Source of the DNA: Tolypocladium sp. Sup5 PDA-1
Lineage: Eukaryota > Ascomycota > Sordariomycetes > Hypocreales > Ophiocordycipitaceae
Length of the DNA: 64,000 nucleotides
Assembly: GCA_000750105.3 (NCBI GenBank)
Contig: JPHH03000006.1
Location: 558,001-622,000, forward strand
Direction: 5' to 3'
Below the pieces are notes generated by a model, which did no database searches, was not told the origin of the DNA, and saw nothing but the letters and a program-made list of their open reading frames with translations. A program made the translations under genes and the position numbers. Positions 18,901 to 31,959 of the stretch are shown one piece after another (within the stretch, counting starts at the first letter, position 1; each line of letters begins with the position of its first letter).

Positions 18901-20430
18901 ATGGCCATAGTCAATCGGGTTGTGGGCGAGGCGGCCCTGCTCGTCGCGAGGGCCACGACCTCGGCCACGACCACGTTGGCAGACACGCCCACGTCGACGA
19001 CCACGGGCGTCCAGAGCCCTCAGTCCTCGAGGGCCACCGGAACAAACCAGAGCAACGATAACACGGGGAATAACGGCGGCTCCAGCTCGCCGCTTCTGTT
19101 TTTCGTGGCTCTGGGCTTTGGCGTCGTCTTCACGAATCTCTGGTAAGGATCCCGAAATGATGCGGATGCCATCGGAAGTTCGGGCCCTGCTGCATTCCCA
19201 CAGGCGCCATTTCCATTTTCATCTTGCATCCGGCTAACAAGACGGCACAGGATCATCGTCGGCGTCAAGTACTGCTTCCGCTACAATGCTCGCAACCGAG
19301 CCAGATTGGCCAACGAGGAGGGCGAGCCCATCACCCTGGAGACTGTGCAACGTCCCCATCGGCGACGCCGCGAAAAGAAATTGATGTCCATGGACGAGGT
19401 CAATGAGAAGTTCCCAATGATGAAGTACAAGAGCTGGGTCTCGGAACGGGCCCGAGAAGGTCTGCCCACCGCTGGCGGCGTGTCCGTTCCGGCTAGTCGA
19501 GCGAATAGTATCCGCGACGCCGACGGCATCATACCAGCCTTGTCAGCAAAGGACCGCCACTCCATCGATGAGCGACGAGATTCCGATGCAACCGCCAACC
19601 CTGCACCGGTGGCGACTACTGAATCACAAACAACGACAAAGACAGAGGCCGAGAAGACGAAGCCGGAGCCCGAAGATCCCGCAGACGCTGGTCAGACTTC
19701 GCACAGCCAGGAGCCGATCCCCCCCGGGCTGCAGCGCGTGCCGAGCGATGAGGATGTTGACGATGACGAAGACCACATCGACGCCGCTCTCCCTCCCGAA
19801 TGCCTCGGTGCGCCCGGCGACTCGTGCGCTATTTGCATCGACACCCTGGAGGATGACGACGATGTCCGAGGCCTGACTTGTGGTCACGCTTTCCACGCCG
19901 TGTGCGTCGACCCCTGGCTGACGAGCCGCCGTGCTTGCTGCCCTCTCTGCAAGGCAGACTACTACACGCCGAAGCCGCGACCAAACCCAGAGGGCGATGC
20001 CAACGCCGCCAACGGCACCAGCCTCGACCCTCGCAACAACAGCCGCCTCAACCTACCCGGCGGCCTGCGGTCGGCCTGGTTCCGTAGCGGTAATTCCAAC
20101 TCCTCGCGGCCGGGCACATCTTTGCTTCGCGTCGGCGGGGCCTCTAGATCACGGAGAGCCAATCGTGATCAAACCCAGGCCGAGGGCCAGCAGGACAACA
20201 CCAATGCCACTACCAATGCTGCCGAACCTGCTCAGCAGGCTCAGGCCACGAATGCCGCACCGGCATCCAATGGAGGCATGATGTCGTCTGTGCGGCAGGC
20301 TCTGCGGTTTGGTCGACGGAATAACGAGCAGCCCGCGGCTCAGAACACGGAGGCCACAACCACAAACGACATAGTGACTCCCTCACAGCTCGAATCAGGA
20401 AATCGCCCAGCCGCGCCATCGACGCAATGA
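18901..20430 (+). CDS. Transmembrane RING-H2 ubiquitin ligase
   Basis: Exons 18901-19142 and 19251-20430 give 473 residues. A Ser/Thr-rich N-terminus of about 60 residues leads to one membrane segment (LLFFVALGFGVVFTNLWIIV, crossing the intron junction). Then follow a basic stretch, an acidic Ser/Thr linker, and a RING-H2 finger from Cys273: CAIC, CGHAFH, CVDPW, CPLC, the C3H2C3 arrangement. The C-terminal 150 residues are Asn/Gln/Ala-rich. This single-pass layout is that of fungal RNF13/goliath-like E3 ligases of endomembranes, though substrates cannot be inferred. The intron (108 nt) has GTAAGG, GCTAAC and CACAG. An ATG further upstream is possible, because the leader is long. Confidence 0.82.
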
Positions 20431-21196
20431 CAGAGGCCCTAGCCCCATCGGCGATCTACAGTCGACGGCTGGGACGTGCTCGAGGCGACTCCGGTTTATC
20501 AACGTTGCCAACCGATTGCTCAAACGATTCTTTTTCACGACTCTCACTCACTAGCGATGGTTTTCTCTCATTTAGCCCAGCTACATGTCTTAGCGTCGGG
20601 CACTGCCGTCACGAAGTCTTAAACATTATACACCGGACCGCAATTTCTGCGCATTACGACACTGCATTTTCAGATGACTTTATTGCGGATGACGCCGGTA
20701 TGATGCTATCCAGGAGCCTGGAACATGGCGAGGAGAAATGGCTCGAACCTGTGGACTATGTATATGTACGACCCAACAGGGCAAGCATGATGCTCGTCAA
20801 ACTCCCGTCATTTTGAACGCGGGGAGTTGGCACAGGAGGGCGCTGTGGATAGCGTCTCGGGGAACAGAATCGTCGCTGGGTTGGGCGCGGGCGGGACCCT
20901 GTAAGACGAAGATGGATGTTTTTGTTATTATCTGCATGAGGAGGGCTGGAAGGCTGCTCGGGGGTTCGTGCTCTGGGGTAGGAATGATATGGGAATGGGA
21001 TTTTGGAGCGGCGGAGTTGGGTGGCAATGTGGCATTTTTTTTGGTTGCTGGATGCTTTTACCATAGGTGAAGAGAAGTATGTCTCGCTCGACTTGGCCTC
21101 GTTGCCCTTCGGTGTATCGTGATTCGTGAATTTCCTTGTAGATGCGTCCTGTATGTCCACGACGCCAAATCATGCCCCGTGGCGATACATATGTTG
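20431..21196. other. Convergent intergenic region
   Basis: 3' flanks of the RING gene and of the GPALPP gene. No coding signal recognised. Confidence 0.55.
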
Positions 21197-22180
21197 TTAC
21201 AAGTATGAGCCCTTCTGGAAGCGGCCGCCAAAATTGGCGCTCTTGGTAACCAGCTCCCTCCTCTTGGCTGTGCCAATCTTGCCTCCCAGAGCCATGTCCT
21301 TTTCCCTGTCAAACGCCCTCTGGCTCGGATCGTCCTCCTCTTCGCCCTTGTCCACGCCGCCATCCTTGCGCTTGGTGCTGTGCTCGTCGTAGAGGCTCTT
21401 TCCGCGCTGCGCCTCGATGGTCGCCGCGATCCTGTGGTCGCGCTCCTCCTCCTCCTTGCCCTTCTTCCCACCAGCGTTTGCAGAACCTGCGGCATCTGCG
21501 GTGGCTGGATCCGTGCGGCCGAGGACGGAGTCTTGCAGCCGGCGGAGCTTCTCCTCGGGGGTCTCGGTCCATATCGAGGGCAGACCGCCATCGGCCTTGG
21601 GGGCGGCGGAGGGCTTGGAGGCGAACTTGCGGTTGCGCATGCGGGTTGGGTCGCGCTCGGAGTAGCCGCTCGATGTGGGCGGCGCGAGCATCCAGGAGTC
21701 GCGCTGGGGGGTGGGCTCAGAGGGCGGGAGGGAGGGGCCGATGGGGGCGGCACGTTTGGTGGTTGCGGAGGGGAGGGAGGGGCCGTAGTCGAAATCGGAG
21801 TCTGAGGAGGATTCGGGGTCGGCTGGGGGAGGTTGAGATTGAGGGTGAGGCTGTCGTTGAGGAAGAGGATGGCGTTTTGGTTGTGGTTGGGGCGGTGGTG
21901 CGGGACCGGCACCTGAGTCTGAGTCCGAGAGGTCGATTTCGTCATTGTTTGCGGTAGGTGGGAGAGACGGACCGACGACGGGCGGTGCGCTGGGCCCTAC
22001 ATCGTCGTCGTCGTCTGAATCGTCGAGGTCGATCTCGTCGTGGTTTGCGGTTGATGTGTCGCCGTCGCGCCGGGGGTGCTTGCTCGGCAGCGAGACAGGC
22101 TTTGGCGCATCATCGTCCTCGTCGGGCGTGCGCTTGCGCTTGGAGAGGTGAGGGGGCAGCTGGGGGCCTATGGAGGACAT
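21197..22180 (-). CDS. GPALPP1/DUF3752-type protein
   Basis: Single exon, 327 residues, starting MSSIGPQLPPHL. It carries repeated IGPxLPP-like motifs (IGPQLPP, VGPSLPP, YGPSLPS, IGPSLPP) separated by acidic Asp/Ser runs (EIDLDDSDDDDD, EIDLSDSD) and a Pro/Gln stretch. The conserved C-terminus runs from WTETPEEKLRRLQD to KDMALGGKIGTAKRRELVTKSANFGGRFQKGSYL. That layout defines the DUF3752/GPALPP1 family, conserved from fungi to humans but without a clear biochemical role. The acidic, disordered N-terminus suggests nuclear protein interactions (inference). The frame is open another 110 codons upstream, but that part is not conserved-looking and the IGPQLPP motif normally sits at the extreme N-terminus. 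Confidence 0.85.
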   Translation of the reverse strand: MSSIGPQLPPHLSKRKRTPDEDDDAPKPVSLPSKHPRRDGDTSTANHDEIDLDDSDDDDDVGPSAPPVVGPSLPPTANNDEIDLSDSDSGAGPAPPPQPQPKRHPLPQRQPHPQSQPPPADPESSSDSDFDYGPSLPSATTKRAAPIGPSLPPSEPTPQRDSWMLAPPTSSGYSERDPTRMRNRKFASKPSAAPKADGGLPSIWTETPEEKLRRLQDSVLGRTDPATADAAGSANAGGKKGKEEEERDHRIAATIEAQRGKSLYDEHSTKRKDGGVDKGEEEDDPSQRAFDREKDMALGGKIGTAKRRELVTKSANFGGRFQKGSYL

Positions 22181-23473
22181 GGTGTGTTGTGCTGTGGCTG
22201 CTGAGCGCTGGTGATGTTGATGCGAAAGGTGATGGCATCCGTGGGAGGTTTGCGACTGGTGAGGTCGCGTCACGGGGTGTGATTGGACGATGACGTGTGG
22301 GGGATCCTTGTGCATGTAAAAGTGGGACTGTCCGACCCTGGCAAGCCTGGGCCATAACACCACTTTGAGTCCTCGACATTCATCAGTCTTTAGACTTGCA
22401 CAAGTCACTGCCAATTTACGAAAACGAGCGAGTGATTCAGATAGAGGAGCTGAGTTAGTACGGTAGACGATCTGTTTAAAGCAAGATATTGTCGCACACC
22501 CGAGTCGACTCTTCACCCCTTGCGAGGACCAAGTGTCCGCTCCTCGAGCCCCCCCTTATCCGTACTCCTCAGAACCAGCTCACAAAACACGCCTTCCGGA
22601 GCAGCTCAGACGGTGCCCCGTCCTCGACCGCCCCGCCCCTTATCCAGCGCGCTTGCGAGGCCGGGGTCGCTATAGCGGTCGTGGATGTGGATGTTGGTGC
22701 GAAGTGTTCCGGTGAATGTGGAGGGCCTTGCGGGATGATGTAGAGCTTTCCGCGGAGCTCTTGCAACTGAAGGTTCGATACTTCGACACTTTTGGCTATG
22801 ATTGACTTATGCGGGGAATATACCAGGCGAAACAAGACCAGAAGAAGAGACGGCTTGCCGGTTCTCTTGAGTCCCGCATTGCGAACTCGCTGGACTGGCT
22901 CAATGCAGAACCTATATAACGTTACTTTATCACGGGAGCCAGCTCCCCGGAAAGCACCAACTTGCTCTTGAGTTGCGGTCAATGAGCTCGTGCAGGCGGT
23001 TCATGTGGTATTTCGTCCTATTTAATATCGGAATATATAAAAGCCCGTTCGGCGCGAGGACTGACCCGAGTTGGTCAATAGTGGCGAACTTGTCGAGGAG
23101 CATTACCGTAGTGGTCAAGTGGCTGAATGAATGGCGCTGTGCGCTTGGATAGTGTCTAGTACGCGCAGAGAAGGCAACTAGTATAAGTATGTATGGATAG
23201 TAGCATTTAATGAAACAAATGGGGAGATGAAGAGGCCTCATGGATGCCAACCGTGCGCTTTGCGTGAAGTTGGCGAAGAAATGGCTGATTCCATGTGGCG
23301 ATTTTGGTTGGGTTGCTGCGAACCTCTCAAGAACCAGGCAAGAGGGCCATGAGAAGACTGATTTGACAACTGGAGACCTCATTTTGACCTTCCGCACTCA
23401 TCACTTGCCTCTTGGTATTCGTTGACGTCCAGAAAGGCTCAAAGCTGTGATTCCCCAGCCCGGCTTGCCCGGG

Positions 23474-23482
23474 TACGGAGTA
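23474..23482 (+). repeat. TACGGAGTA motif
   Basis: One of five exact intergenic copies in the window; see finding. Confidence 0.6.
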
Positions 23483-23930
23483 CCTCAGCCCGAGGGAGGT
23501 CGGCGACAGCCACAGTCCCTCTTTTCCCCGCAGCCATCTTCATCGGCACTGCGGCAGCTTCAGGTTAGCCCAATCAAGCCCCTTTCACCTTTAGTTTGGT
23601 TCTAGAACTTCGGGGGAAATAAGTAGCGGCAACCTCTATCCGGCAGCCTCCATCCGTGGCAGGCGGATACGGACGACTCGCACACGACCTAATTGAACAA
23701 CGTCGCCGAACTGCTAGTGGCAATGGAGAATGACAATTCACCGATGCAACTCACCTTAGCCTGGGGATGCCGTGCGTCCCGGTGGCTGACGTCCTGTCCG
23801 ACAGCCACCGTCCAACCTCGTGCGCCACCGGGGATCTGCACCTCTCGTCAAGATGAGAGTTCGGTTCAATGCTGACGGCTATCAGCGGACCTGCATCCCT
23901 CGACTCGGGTTATACAACTTACAGTACGGA

Positions 23931-23939
23931 TACGGAGTA
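23931..23939 (+). repeat. TACGGAGTA motif
   Basis: Lies 100 bp before the permease start. Confidence 0.6.
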
Positions 23940-24038
23940 TATATGGCTATATGGCGCCCCCCGGTGTTCGCGGAAGGCTCGGCAACCTCCGCTCTCCCTC
24001 CGTATTGCTGAATCGATTCTCTCCACGCTTCCGTCGCC

Positions 24039-25919
24039 ATGGAAAAGGACGGGGAACATACAGTTGGCAGTCCTGCAGAGGGCTACCAGCACATCAAGCC
24101 TCAGCAGCGCAAAGCGCACGACCCTGACGTCACGTTCGAGGAGTACCGGTACTACGCCCACAAGACACGTGAGGAAGAAGAGACGATCGAGGCCACCAAA
24201 ACCAACTGGCGCGAGATCTTACTGCGAAAGAAGAAGGTACATAAGGATGAGCAGCCTGGGCCTGAGGCGCGCATGCCAACCGAACATGAGCTTGCAAGCC
24301 GTGCCAACCGACTGGAAATTACCGACGAGGAGTGGACAAACGCGAGCCGTGCCTTTAGGACGGCCTCATGGGGGGCCTGTGAGTCCTTTGTCCCTATCTT
24401 GGCCATCTCGCCGTGTACAACCCTGTACTGACCCTTTCCAGGCTTCTACTTGATCACCACCGACATCTTGGGGCCGTATGGCGTGGCCTTCTCGTTGGGC
24501 ACGTTGGGATGGGGTCCGGGTATCGCCTTCTACACCATCTTTGGCCTCATGGCCGGCTACTCGGGCTACCTGATCTGGCGCGTCTTTCTCGGCACCGACA
24601 GCTACCAGTTCCCAAACAAAAACTATGGCGACCTGGCCTTCCGGACCTGGGGCACGCCCATGCGCCACCTCACCAACTGCCTTCAGGCGCTGGCGCTGCT
24701 GCTCATCCTGGGCCAGGTCACGATCCAGTTTGGCCAGAACATATCCCAGATGTCCAAGTTCCGCCTCTGCTACGTCGTCTGCCCCGTCTTGTTTGTCGTC
24801 GCCGGCTTCTTCATCACCCAGATCCGCACCCTCAAGGCGTACGGGTGGGTGGCCAACCTGGCTGTGTGGCTGAACCTGCTCGTCATCTTCATCACCATGG
24901 GTGTCATTGCGCACTCGCCGCCCAACTTTGCCGTTGCCACGCTGGGCTCTGCCGGGAGCGCCGTGGATCCCACCACCATCACCGCGGATAAGAACGGCAA
25001 CTTTCCGCCCATCATGCACTACGCCGGCCTTCCTGCAGGCGGCCTGGTCGGGTCCGTCAACGGCCTGCTGTCAGGGGTGCTCGCGTACGCTGGCGCTCAG
25101 TTGTTTGTCGAGTTCCTGGCCGAGATGAGGCGGCCGCGGGACTTCATCAAAGCCATGTGGGGGGCGCAGTTCTTCATCTACACCGTGTACCTCATCTATG
25201 GGAGTTTCGTCTACCACTTCCAAGGCCAATACAGCTACAACCCTAGCTACCAGGGTGTGAGCGCCTATGGCTGGCAGACTGTGGGGAATTCCATCTCCCT
25301 GGTGGCCGCCCTCATCGCCGCTGGGCTCTATGGCAACATCGGCATCAAGGTCCTCTACAACAACGTCCTTATCGACATCTTCGACGCGCCGCCTCTCATC
25401 ACTAGACGCGGCAAGTTCCTGTACGCGGCCATCGTGCCAGTCTGGTGGTCTACCGCATTCGTCATTGCGGCGGCCATCCCTGATTACTTTGGCTTTGTCA
25501 GTATCATGGCGGCATCGACGCTTTTGAATCTGACGTACACCTTGCCCCCGTTCTTCGCCCTGGGATTCGACGTCCAGCGCCACGCCATCCGCGCTGAGAT
25601 GGGCGAAGGCTTTGATCCGGTTACGGGGGCGGTGACGCGCGACGGGTCCAATGTCCAGCGATGGATTCGTGGCTTCGTCAGCGGCGGCCCGTGGCAAGTC
25701 GCCATCAACATCTGGCACGTTATATACTTCCTGGCGTCGCTGTCCATGTGTGGTCTGGGCATGTATGCCGCTATCCAAGGTGAGTACCCGTCTGACTGCT
25801 TTCCGCTGTTTCCAAGTTCGGCACGCTGACTGCCTTTGATCCCAGGTATGATTACGGCTTTTGAGAACCCCCAGCTCAACTCGTTCTCCTGCACTTCGCC
25901 CCTCAACCTCAATGGGTAG
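24039..25919 (+). CDS. Amino-acid/auxin permease family transporter
   Basis: Exons 24039-24378, 24442-25779 and 25846-25919 give 583 residues. A charged cytosolic N-terminus of about 105 residues is followed by some eleven hydrophobic segments. Recognisable stretches are GACFYLITTDILGPYGVAFSLG (first segment), ALALLLILGQVTIQFGQNISQM, LNLLVIFITMGVIA, YTVYLIYGSFVYHFQG and NISLVAALIAAGLYGNIGIKVLYNN-like sequence, then INIWHVIYFLASLSMCGLGMYAAIQ near the end. This fits the AAAP family (Pfam Aa_trans), proton-coupled amino-acid transporters. The substrate cannot be told from sequence. The short last exon adds GMITAFENPQLNSFSC. Introns are 63 and 66 nt with GTGAGT donors. Confidence 0.87.
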
Positions 25920-26820
25920 ACGACATGGTCCCTGCCATGTCTGTACGTCGTCAGCCATGCGTAGCCGAACCCCCGACTCCATGTCAAAAACAGCCGAGGA
26001 TGCGGTGAATCTGTGTACACTGAAGAAGCACGACGGAGGAACCCCTGAAGGCTCACAAAAGCGTCGATTTCGATGACTTGGAGAACCAAGCTGAGGCGCC
26101 GAGGTGCACGAAAGAGGCATTTGAGATGTTGCTGGATAGGAGTCTTTCGAGTTGAAATAAATGTATAAAAGTTTTGAGTGCTTGGCCTGTACAAATACAT
26201 TCGTATTTGGTGAAGCCCGAAATAGGTGCATCACACATCAGGCGCTCTCATACCTGTCGTGAAGCATGCAACATGCGCCAGTGACGGTGATTTAAGACAT
26301 ACAGGAGTGATTCTGCCAATACTGGAAACAATGGAACCGAAACGGCCAAACTCCAGGCACTAACGTAACTATGTACTCGTACTTCGTACTCCGTAACCAG
26401 CACTGACAGCGTAGATCATCCGTCGGTTTGCCAGCCATCAGAGCATGTGCCTGCGGAGAATGCGGGGGCTGTTGTTAGCTGTTGTTGGCTGCGTCACAGT
26501 GGGACCATCAGCTGGAACGGGAAATCCCCGGCCCGCTGAGCTGCCTCCAACTTGGAACGAGGCCCATCCAAGCTGCGTCGTCTGCTCAAGGCTGCAGCAG
26601 CTGTTGTGCCACACCTCCAAATCAGGCCTCGGATGGCTTCAATTTGCTGCCGTAGCCAGTGAGCAGCTTGCGACACTGTTCCGCTCCGTCCTCCGCAGCC
26701 GCCGATGCTTTGCGACCGCGGCCCGTCGACGATATCCCGCGCCGAGCTCCTCCACCAGCTCCCCCGGCTCATGACGACTCCGCGGCCGCACCTGGACGAT
26801 GTGATGGAAGCCGAAGCGCA
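25920..26820. other. Intergenic region before VPS8
   Basis: Permease 3' flank and VPS8 promoter. Contains TACTCCGTA at 26387-26395. The VPS8 frame is open to about 26660 but has no ATG there. Confidence 0.5.
26387..26395 (-). repeat. TACGGAGTA motif (reverse)
   Basis: Exact reverse copy of the recurrent intergenic motif. Confidence 0.6.
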
Positions 26821-29800
26821 ATGTCTGACCCAAAAGACACGTCTCCGGCGAGAGACCAAAGCCCGGGTGATGGAGAGCCGAGCCCACCCGGGCACAGCAT
26901 CAACGATGCGGACGCCGACGTCCCCCAGTTGGAGGGGCAGGACGACATGGGGCCAGTAGAGACGGACACAGAGTTGATGACGAACCGACACCATGATGCT
27001 GTGCGCGGCCAACTGGAAGACGGCTCCGAGGTGAGCTCCATGGACGCGAGTTTGGTGGATGCGGTGCCGCGAAGAGCTGGAAGCCCCGTCGACTCGGTCA
27101 TGTCTGGCCCCGGAGACTCTCCGTCCGTTCAAGTACGTCGAGCTCCAATGAACCTTGTGCATCTGCAAGCTAACATGGACAAGGGTTCATTCATGTCCTC
27201 TCCCGGAAGCAGCGTCCTTCCTTCGGTCGCCTCTCGCGCCGGGCTGAGCAGCCCTACACCATCCTTTCGACCCTTTGACCGACGCTTCCAGTCTCGCATC
27301 TCCTCCTCCGGCCCGAACAGCCCGCGTGCCTCCTCGCCTGCTTTCCTTTCCACACATAGTCGAAACGTCTCGCTCGGCTCCAACTTTATCCTCGACCAGA
27401 CCGAGGGCGACACACCAACTGCGCCGTGGGAAGTCGTACGATGGACAAGGCTCAAGAAGCTCAACGGCCATGCCTTCTCCGAGGCTGGGCGTCGCAACTT
27501 TGGCTCGCCGACATGTCTTGCTGTATCCGCGTCAATAGTGCTGGGGACTTCAAAGGGGATAATATTAATGTTTGATTATAGTCAAAATCTCAAGATGATC
27601 ATTGGGCAAGGGACAAAAGGTGAGTACCAGGGACTTGCCGATTATAGCTCAACGACTGACTCCTCTAGCCGTCGAATCTGGACCAGTTACGGCGATTGCT
27701 ATTTCTGCTGATCATACTACCATCGCTGGCGGCCATGCCAACGGCAATATCTTTACCTGGGACACGTCCAGGGCCGCCCGACCCTTTCTCACCATCCCCC
27801 ACCTGGATGAGACTCAGACGCAGAATCGGACAGCCGATGGCCACATTGCCAATGCGTCTGTTGTTCACCTGGGCTTCTTGGGAACCAGGCACACGGCGCT
27901 TGTATCGGCCGACGACCGAGGCATGGCCTTTTCGCACCTCGCGACCAGAGGCACAGGAGCCCTGGGGAGAAGTGTCAAGACGACGAGGATATTGGGCCGC
28001 TACCCCAATGCGCCGACTCCGGCCGGGAAGCCACTAAAGCCAAGCACGGTTCTCTCGTTTGCGCCTCTGCCACTGGGAAATGTCGAGCGAACGACCGATA
28101 CGATGGGCCTGACAGCCATGCTGACCCCGTACTTGCTTGTCATTGTGTCCACAACTCCGGTGGCTCAGACTCAGCACAAGTCCGCCCGACCAAAGGATGT
28201 CCCGGCACACAGTGCCATGACTGGCTGCCTTGCTTGGTTTCCAGCGGTCAAACTAAAGGTCCCCGACCCCTATACCGGGAGCGACATGTCAAGAGTCAAG
28301 CTCGTCTACTGCTGGTCAAACGTTCTGACGGTGCTGGATGTGGACGAAATTCCCAACGAAGACACGGACCAACCGCCCTCGCTCAAATTCAAGGCCCGCA
28401 GTAGATGGAAGTGCGAGGAGGCTATTGTTGCTGTGCAATGGCTGAGCCGCTCGGTCTTGACTGTGCTCACGATATCCCAGAGGCTGATTGTGCTGGAAGA
28501 TAGGAGCATGCGAATGACAGAGGCCTTCGACTTGCTGCAAAAACACATTTACCACGCGGACCTCTTCTCAAAACAGCTTCACAACCTGGTCGAACAATTG
28601 GACGAGGACGACCAATCAATGCACGGGGTCGTGGCTGATGCCTTCTTTATGAGCTTCAAGGCTTACAAGGGGAGGATATTTCTCCTTGGCTTCAGCGAAG
28701 TGTCCATCGGTGCGCTGTCGAACTGGGCTGACCGTCTGATTGCCATGATGGAACACGGCGACTACATTGGGGCCATTCGATTGGCGACTTCATACTACAC
28801 CGGCGATGCCGACAAGCTCACGGTTGGATTACCGGAAGACACAGCGTTGCGACACACCATGGTTCAGGACAAAATCATGGAGATCATCACGGCCTCGCTC
28901 AAGTACGCGTTTGGCCAGAGGCAAAAGAACCGTGAGGAGGCAGATGACGAGCATCTCAGGCAGCTTGCTGAGACTTGCTTCATCGCATGCCAGGCCATTG
29001 GGACCACTGACTACCTTTTTGAGGACATGTACGAATGGTACCAAAACGCCGACGTCGGGGGCGTTTTCCACGAGACGCTGGAGCCGTACATCCTGGATGA
29101 AACCATCACGATAGTGCCGCCTGTGGTGGTCAAAGACATGGTCAGCCACTATGTTACGAGAGGTTGGGAGAGCAGGCTCGAAGAGATGATTTGCCACATG
29201 CAAACGGCAACTCTTGATCTTGATCAGATCACGCTTCTATGCAAGCAGCACAGCCTCTACGATGCGCTGACCTACGTTTGGAACCAAGCACTGGGCGACT
29301 ACATTACGCCCATGATCGGCCTCCTGAGCCTCCTGGTACCGCTGATGACGAACGGCAACCACGTCACTGCAAGCACAGAGGACGGCTACTACAGCGTCAA
29401 CGCGCTCAAGGTCTTCCCGTATCTCTCCTATGCTCTGACGGGAAGAGTGTACCCCAACGGGGAGATGATGGAGGAGGAAACCGCGACCAAAGCAAAGTCG
29501 GAGATTTACTGGTTCTTCTTCTCCGGACAGACGATCGAATGGCCAAGGGGCAGCAATCGAGAATTCCTGACGCGGCCGAATGACGATTCGGAGCCAGCGT
29601 TCCCGTACCTGCGGTTGATACTCAAGTTTGATGCCCCAAGCTTCCTGAGCGCGCTGAACGAGGCCTTTGAGGACACCTTCCTGAACGATTCGCCTGACAA
29701 GCAAGTCAGCGGCGGGTCGCGCATGGATATGCCGGAAGAGCAAATATTCGGCCGGACCATCAACCGCCAGTACATCCTGACGATCCTCCTTGATGTGATG

Positions 29801-31648
29801 AACCCAAACGACTTTGCGCCCGAGGACACAATCTATCTCGACATGTTTATTGCTCGAAACTTGCCCAAGTTTCCGCAATATCTCCTATTTTCTGGGTCGA
29901 CACTTTCCAAGGTCCTCACAGGACTCTGCAACTATCCAGGCGATGATTTGGCAGATGATGCACAGCTCAGTGCCGAGTACCTCTTGTCCATCTACCACCC
30001 TTCGGACATGCCTGCCTTGATGCCGCTCTTCAAGCAGGCGGGATTTTACCGCATACTGAAGCGCATATTCAAGAGCGAAAAGCAGTACGGAAAGCTCCTG
30101 TCGGCGTACTTTGAAGACCCTGAGGACCAAGATGCGGTATTCGACTGCATCGCTAACTGCTTGCGGCCTCAGAGTGGGCTAGATATGCGCCAGCTGCAGG
30201 AGGTGAAGCAAGTCATCGAGCAGCATTCCAGGGACCTGCTTGAGCTCAGTCCAAGGAGGACCGCAGCCACTCTCGCATCTCAGGAGACGACGCTTCATCG
30301 GCACGTAATTGACTCTGCGCAGGATCACCCAGAGCTGCAGCATGCGTACCTGAAGGCTTTGCTAGAGCCGGAGAAGTTGCCAGACCAGCAAAACGAATCG
30401 CCGGGTCGATATCTAGTCGAGCAGTACGTTCAGCTCATGTGCAAGTTTAATCCCCAGCACGTATCCGACTATGTTGGCGCCGTGCAGTCCGCGGACCTTC
30501 GGCTTGAGAATTTGTTGCCGACAATGGAGGCAACCGGCGTTGTGGATGCGGCGGTCGTGCTCATGGCTCGCGATGGCCAGATAAGCAACGCAATGGAGCG
30601 GTTGATTAAGCACCTGTTCACGCTCGAGTCCGCAATGCAGGGCCTCTTGAGCGGAGTCGACGGAGAGGACGGGAACGTGGATCTTCAGGCATCGGCAGGA
30701 GAACTGCTGCGCAGTCTGCAAAAGTATGTCCACGTTGGTATCTGGCTGTGTCAGGGGCAGACCAAGACCTCGAAGAGAGTGAACGTTGTCCAGAAGAAGC
30801 AGGCATCTCCGAACGACAGTCTTTCAGCGGATGAGAGCCTCTGGCTGAGTCTAATTGATGCTTGTGTTCAAGTCACGCGACGGCTGTCCCCGGCGATACT
30901 CGGGGTTGTCAACGAGGAGGACCTCGACGGAGACAAGCTCCTGGCACTCCTCCGATCGCTGGTGCAGCACACCTTTACCTCTTTGCTCACAGCAACGTCT
31001 AGCCAAGCAAATGGGCAGCCTGGGTCCAAACTTTTGTCAAATGCAGGATCTAATCTGTCCTTTCTCCGAATTCTAAGGGCATTCCTCACGCAGGCAGCTG
31101 CTTCGTCGCCGAATCTGGCTGATCTGCGTGGTGTCCTGGTATCCATCTTCTCGGCCTACGCTTATGAGGAGTCGATTTTACGACTGTCGAACCGCCTTCT
31201 GGAACGGACCTTGTTTGTCAATGTCAATCAGGCCGTCGAGTTGAGACAGCGTGGTTGGCGGCCGCGAGGCTCTACATGCGAGGCATGCCATCGAAGAGTC
31301 TGGGGCCCCGGAGTCGCAGGCGGCGCCGTCTTCGAGGCCTGGGAGGATAAGCAGGCGATTGAAGAGTCGGCGAGGAAAGACAGGACGGCACGAGCCGCTG
31401 ACCGGGCCAGAGGCAACGCAGGCGAGTCTGACGGCAGGGACAAGGGGAAGAGTCTGGATACGCGGCCGTCGAGCATGCTTATAGAGCCGGATGCGGGAGG
31501 CCCCGGCAAGGATCCGCCTCTGGGGCCTCTTGTTGTGCTGGCGTGCCGGCACATCTATCACCAGAGCTGTCTGGAGGCGCTTCAGGAGAAGCATGGGAAT
31601 GGAGTGTCGGGACGCGAGAGGGAGTACAAATGTCCGATAGATGGATGA
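26821..31648 (+). CDS. vps8: VPS8, CORVET tethering-complex subunit
   Basis: Exons 26821-27619 and 27669-31648 (intron 49 nt) give 1592 residues. A disordered Ser/Pro-rich N-terminus (about 1-200) is followed by a beta-propeller with WD-like stretches (VTAIAISADHTTIAGGHANGNIFTWDTS) and a long alpha-solenoid with FSEVSIGALSNWADRLIAMMEHGDYIGAIRLATSYY, diagnostic of Vps8. A C-terminal RING-like domain begins near residue 1468 (CEACHRR) and ends LACRHIYHQSC ... YKCPIDG. Vps8 is the Rab5-binding subunit of CORVET, which tethers early endosomes before fusion. The last zinc ligand expected after CPI is not cysteine: the protein ends D-G. The start at 26821 is the first ATG of the open frame. Confidence 0.93.
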
Positions 31649-31959
31649 GGGAAGCATGGGGGGACATGTACAAATAGCCATGGTGACAGGGCGGGCAGTG
31701 ACTTGAGCGATATTCAATACTTCAATGAGAAGATGTATACAGTAGCCTATGATTCTATTAATTGCTTTAGAAGGCCTGCGCCATTGTGTCCGATGATGGA
31801 AGCAGGCCCAGTGCCGGTGTTGATCGATCCGTGGCGGGCCGTCGATTAGCGCGGCCAGGGTACATCTCCAAAGCCACTCTGCGCGTTGAGCTTGGCCAAC
31901 CTCGACATTGCACAAACATCCAAGCCACGACCACCTCCCGGGGTCACGCGTCGCCCATC
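31649..31959. other. Short intergenic region
   Basis: VPS8 3' flank and GPI19 promoter; no other signal seen. Confidence 0.55.

Larger units (their letters stand above)
22181..24038. other. Divergent intergenic region, 1.9 kb
   Basis: Shared upstream region of the GPALPP gene and the amino-acid permease. Frames at 22569-22982 and 22930-23397 (minus) lack recognisable domains. It contains two exact TACGGAGTA motifs. Confidence 0.5.

Noticed and set aside
25071..26234. 387-codon minus-strand frame
   Set aside because: Antisense of the permease exons and 3' flank; no domain.
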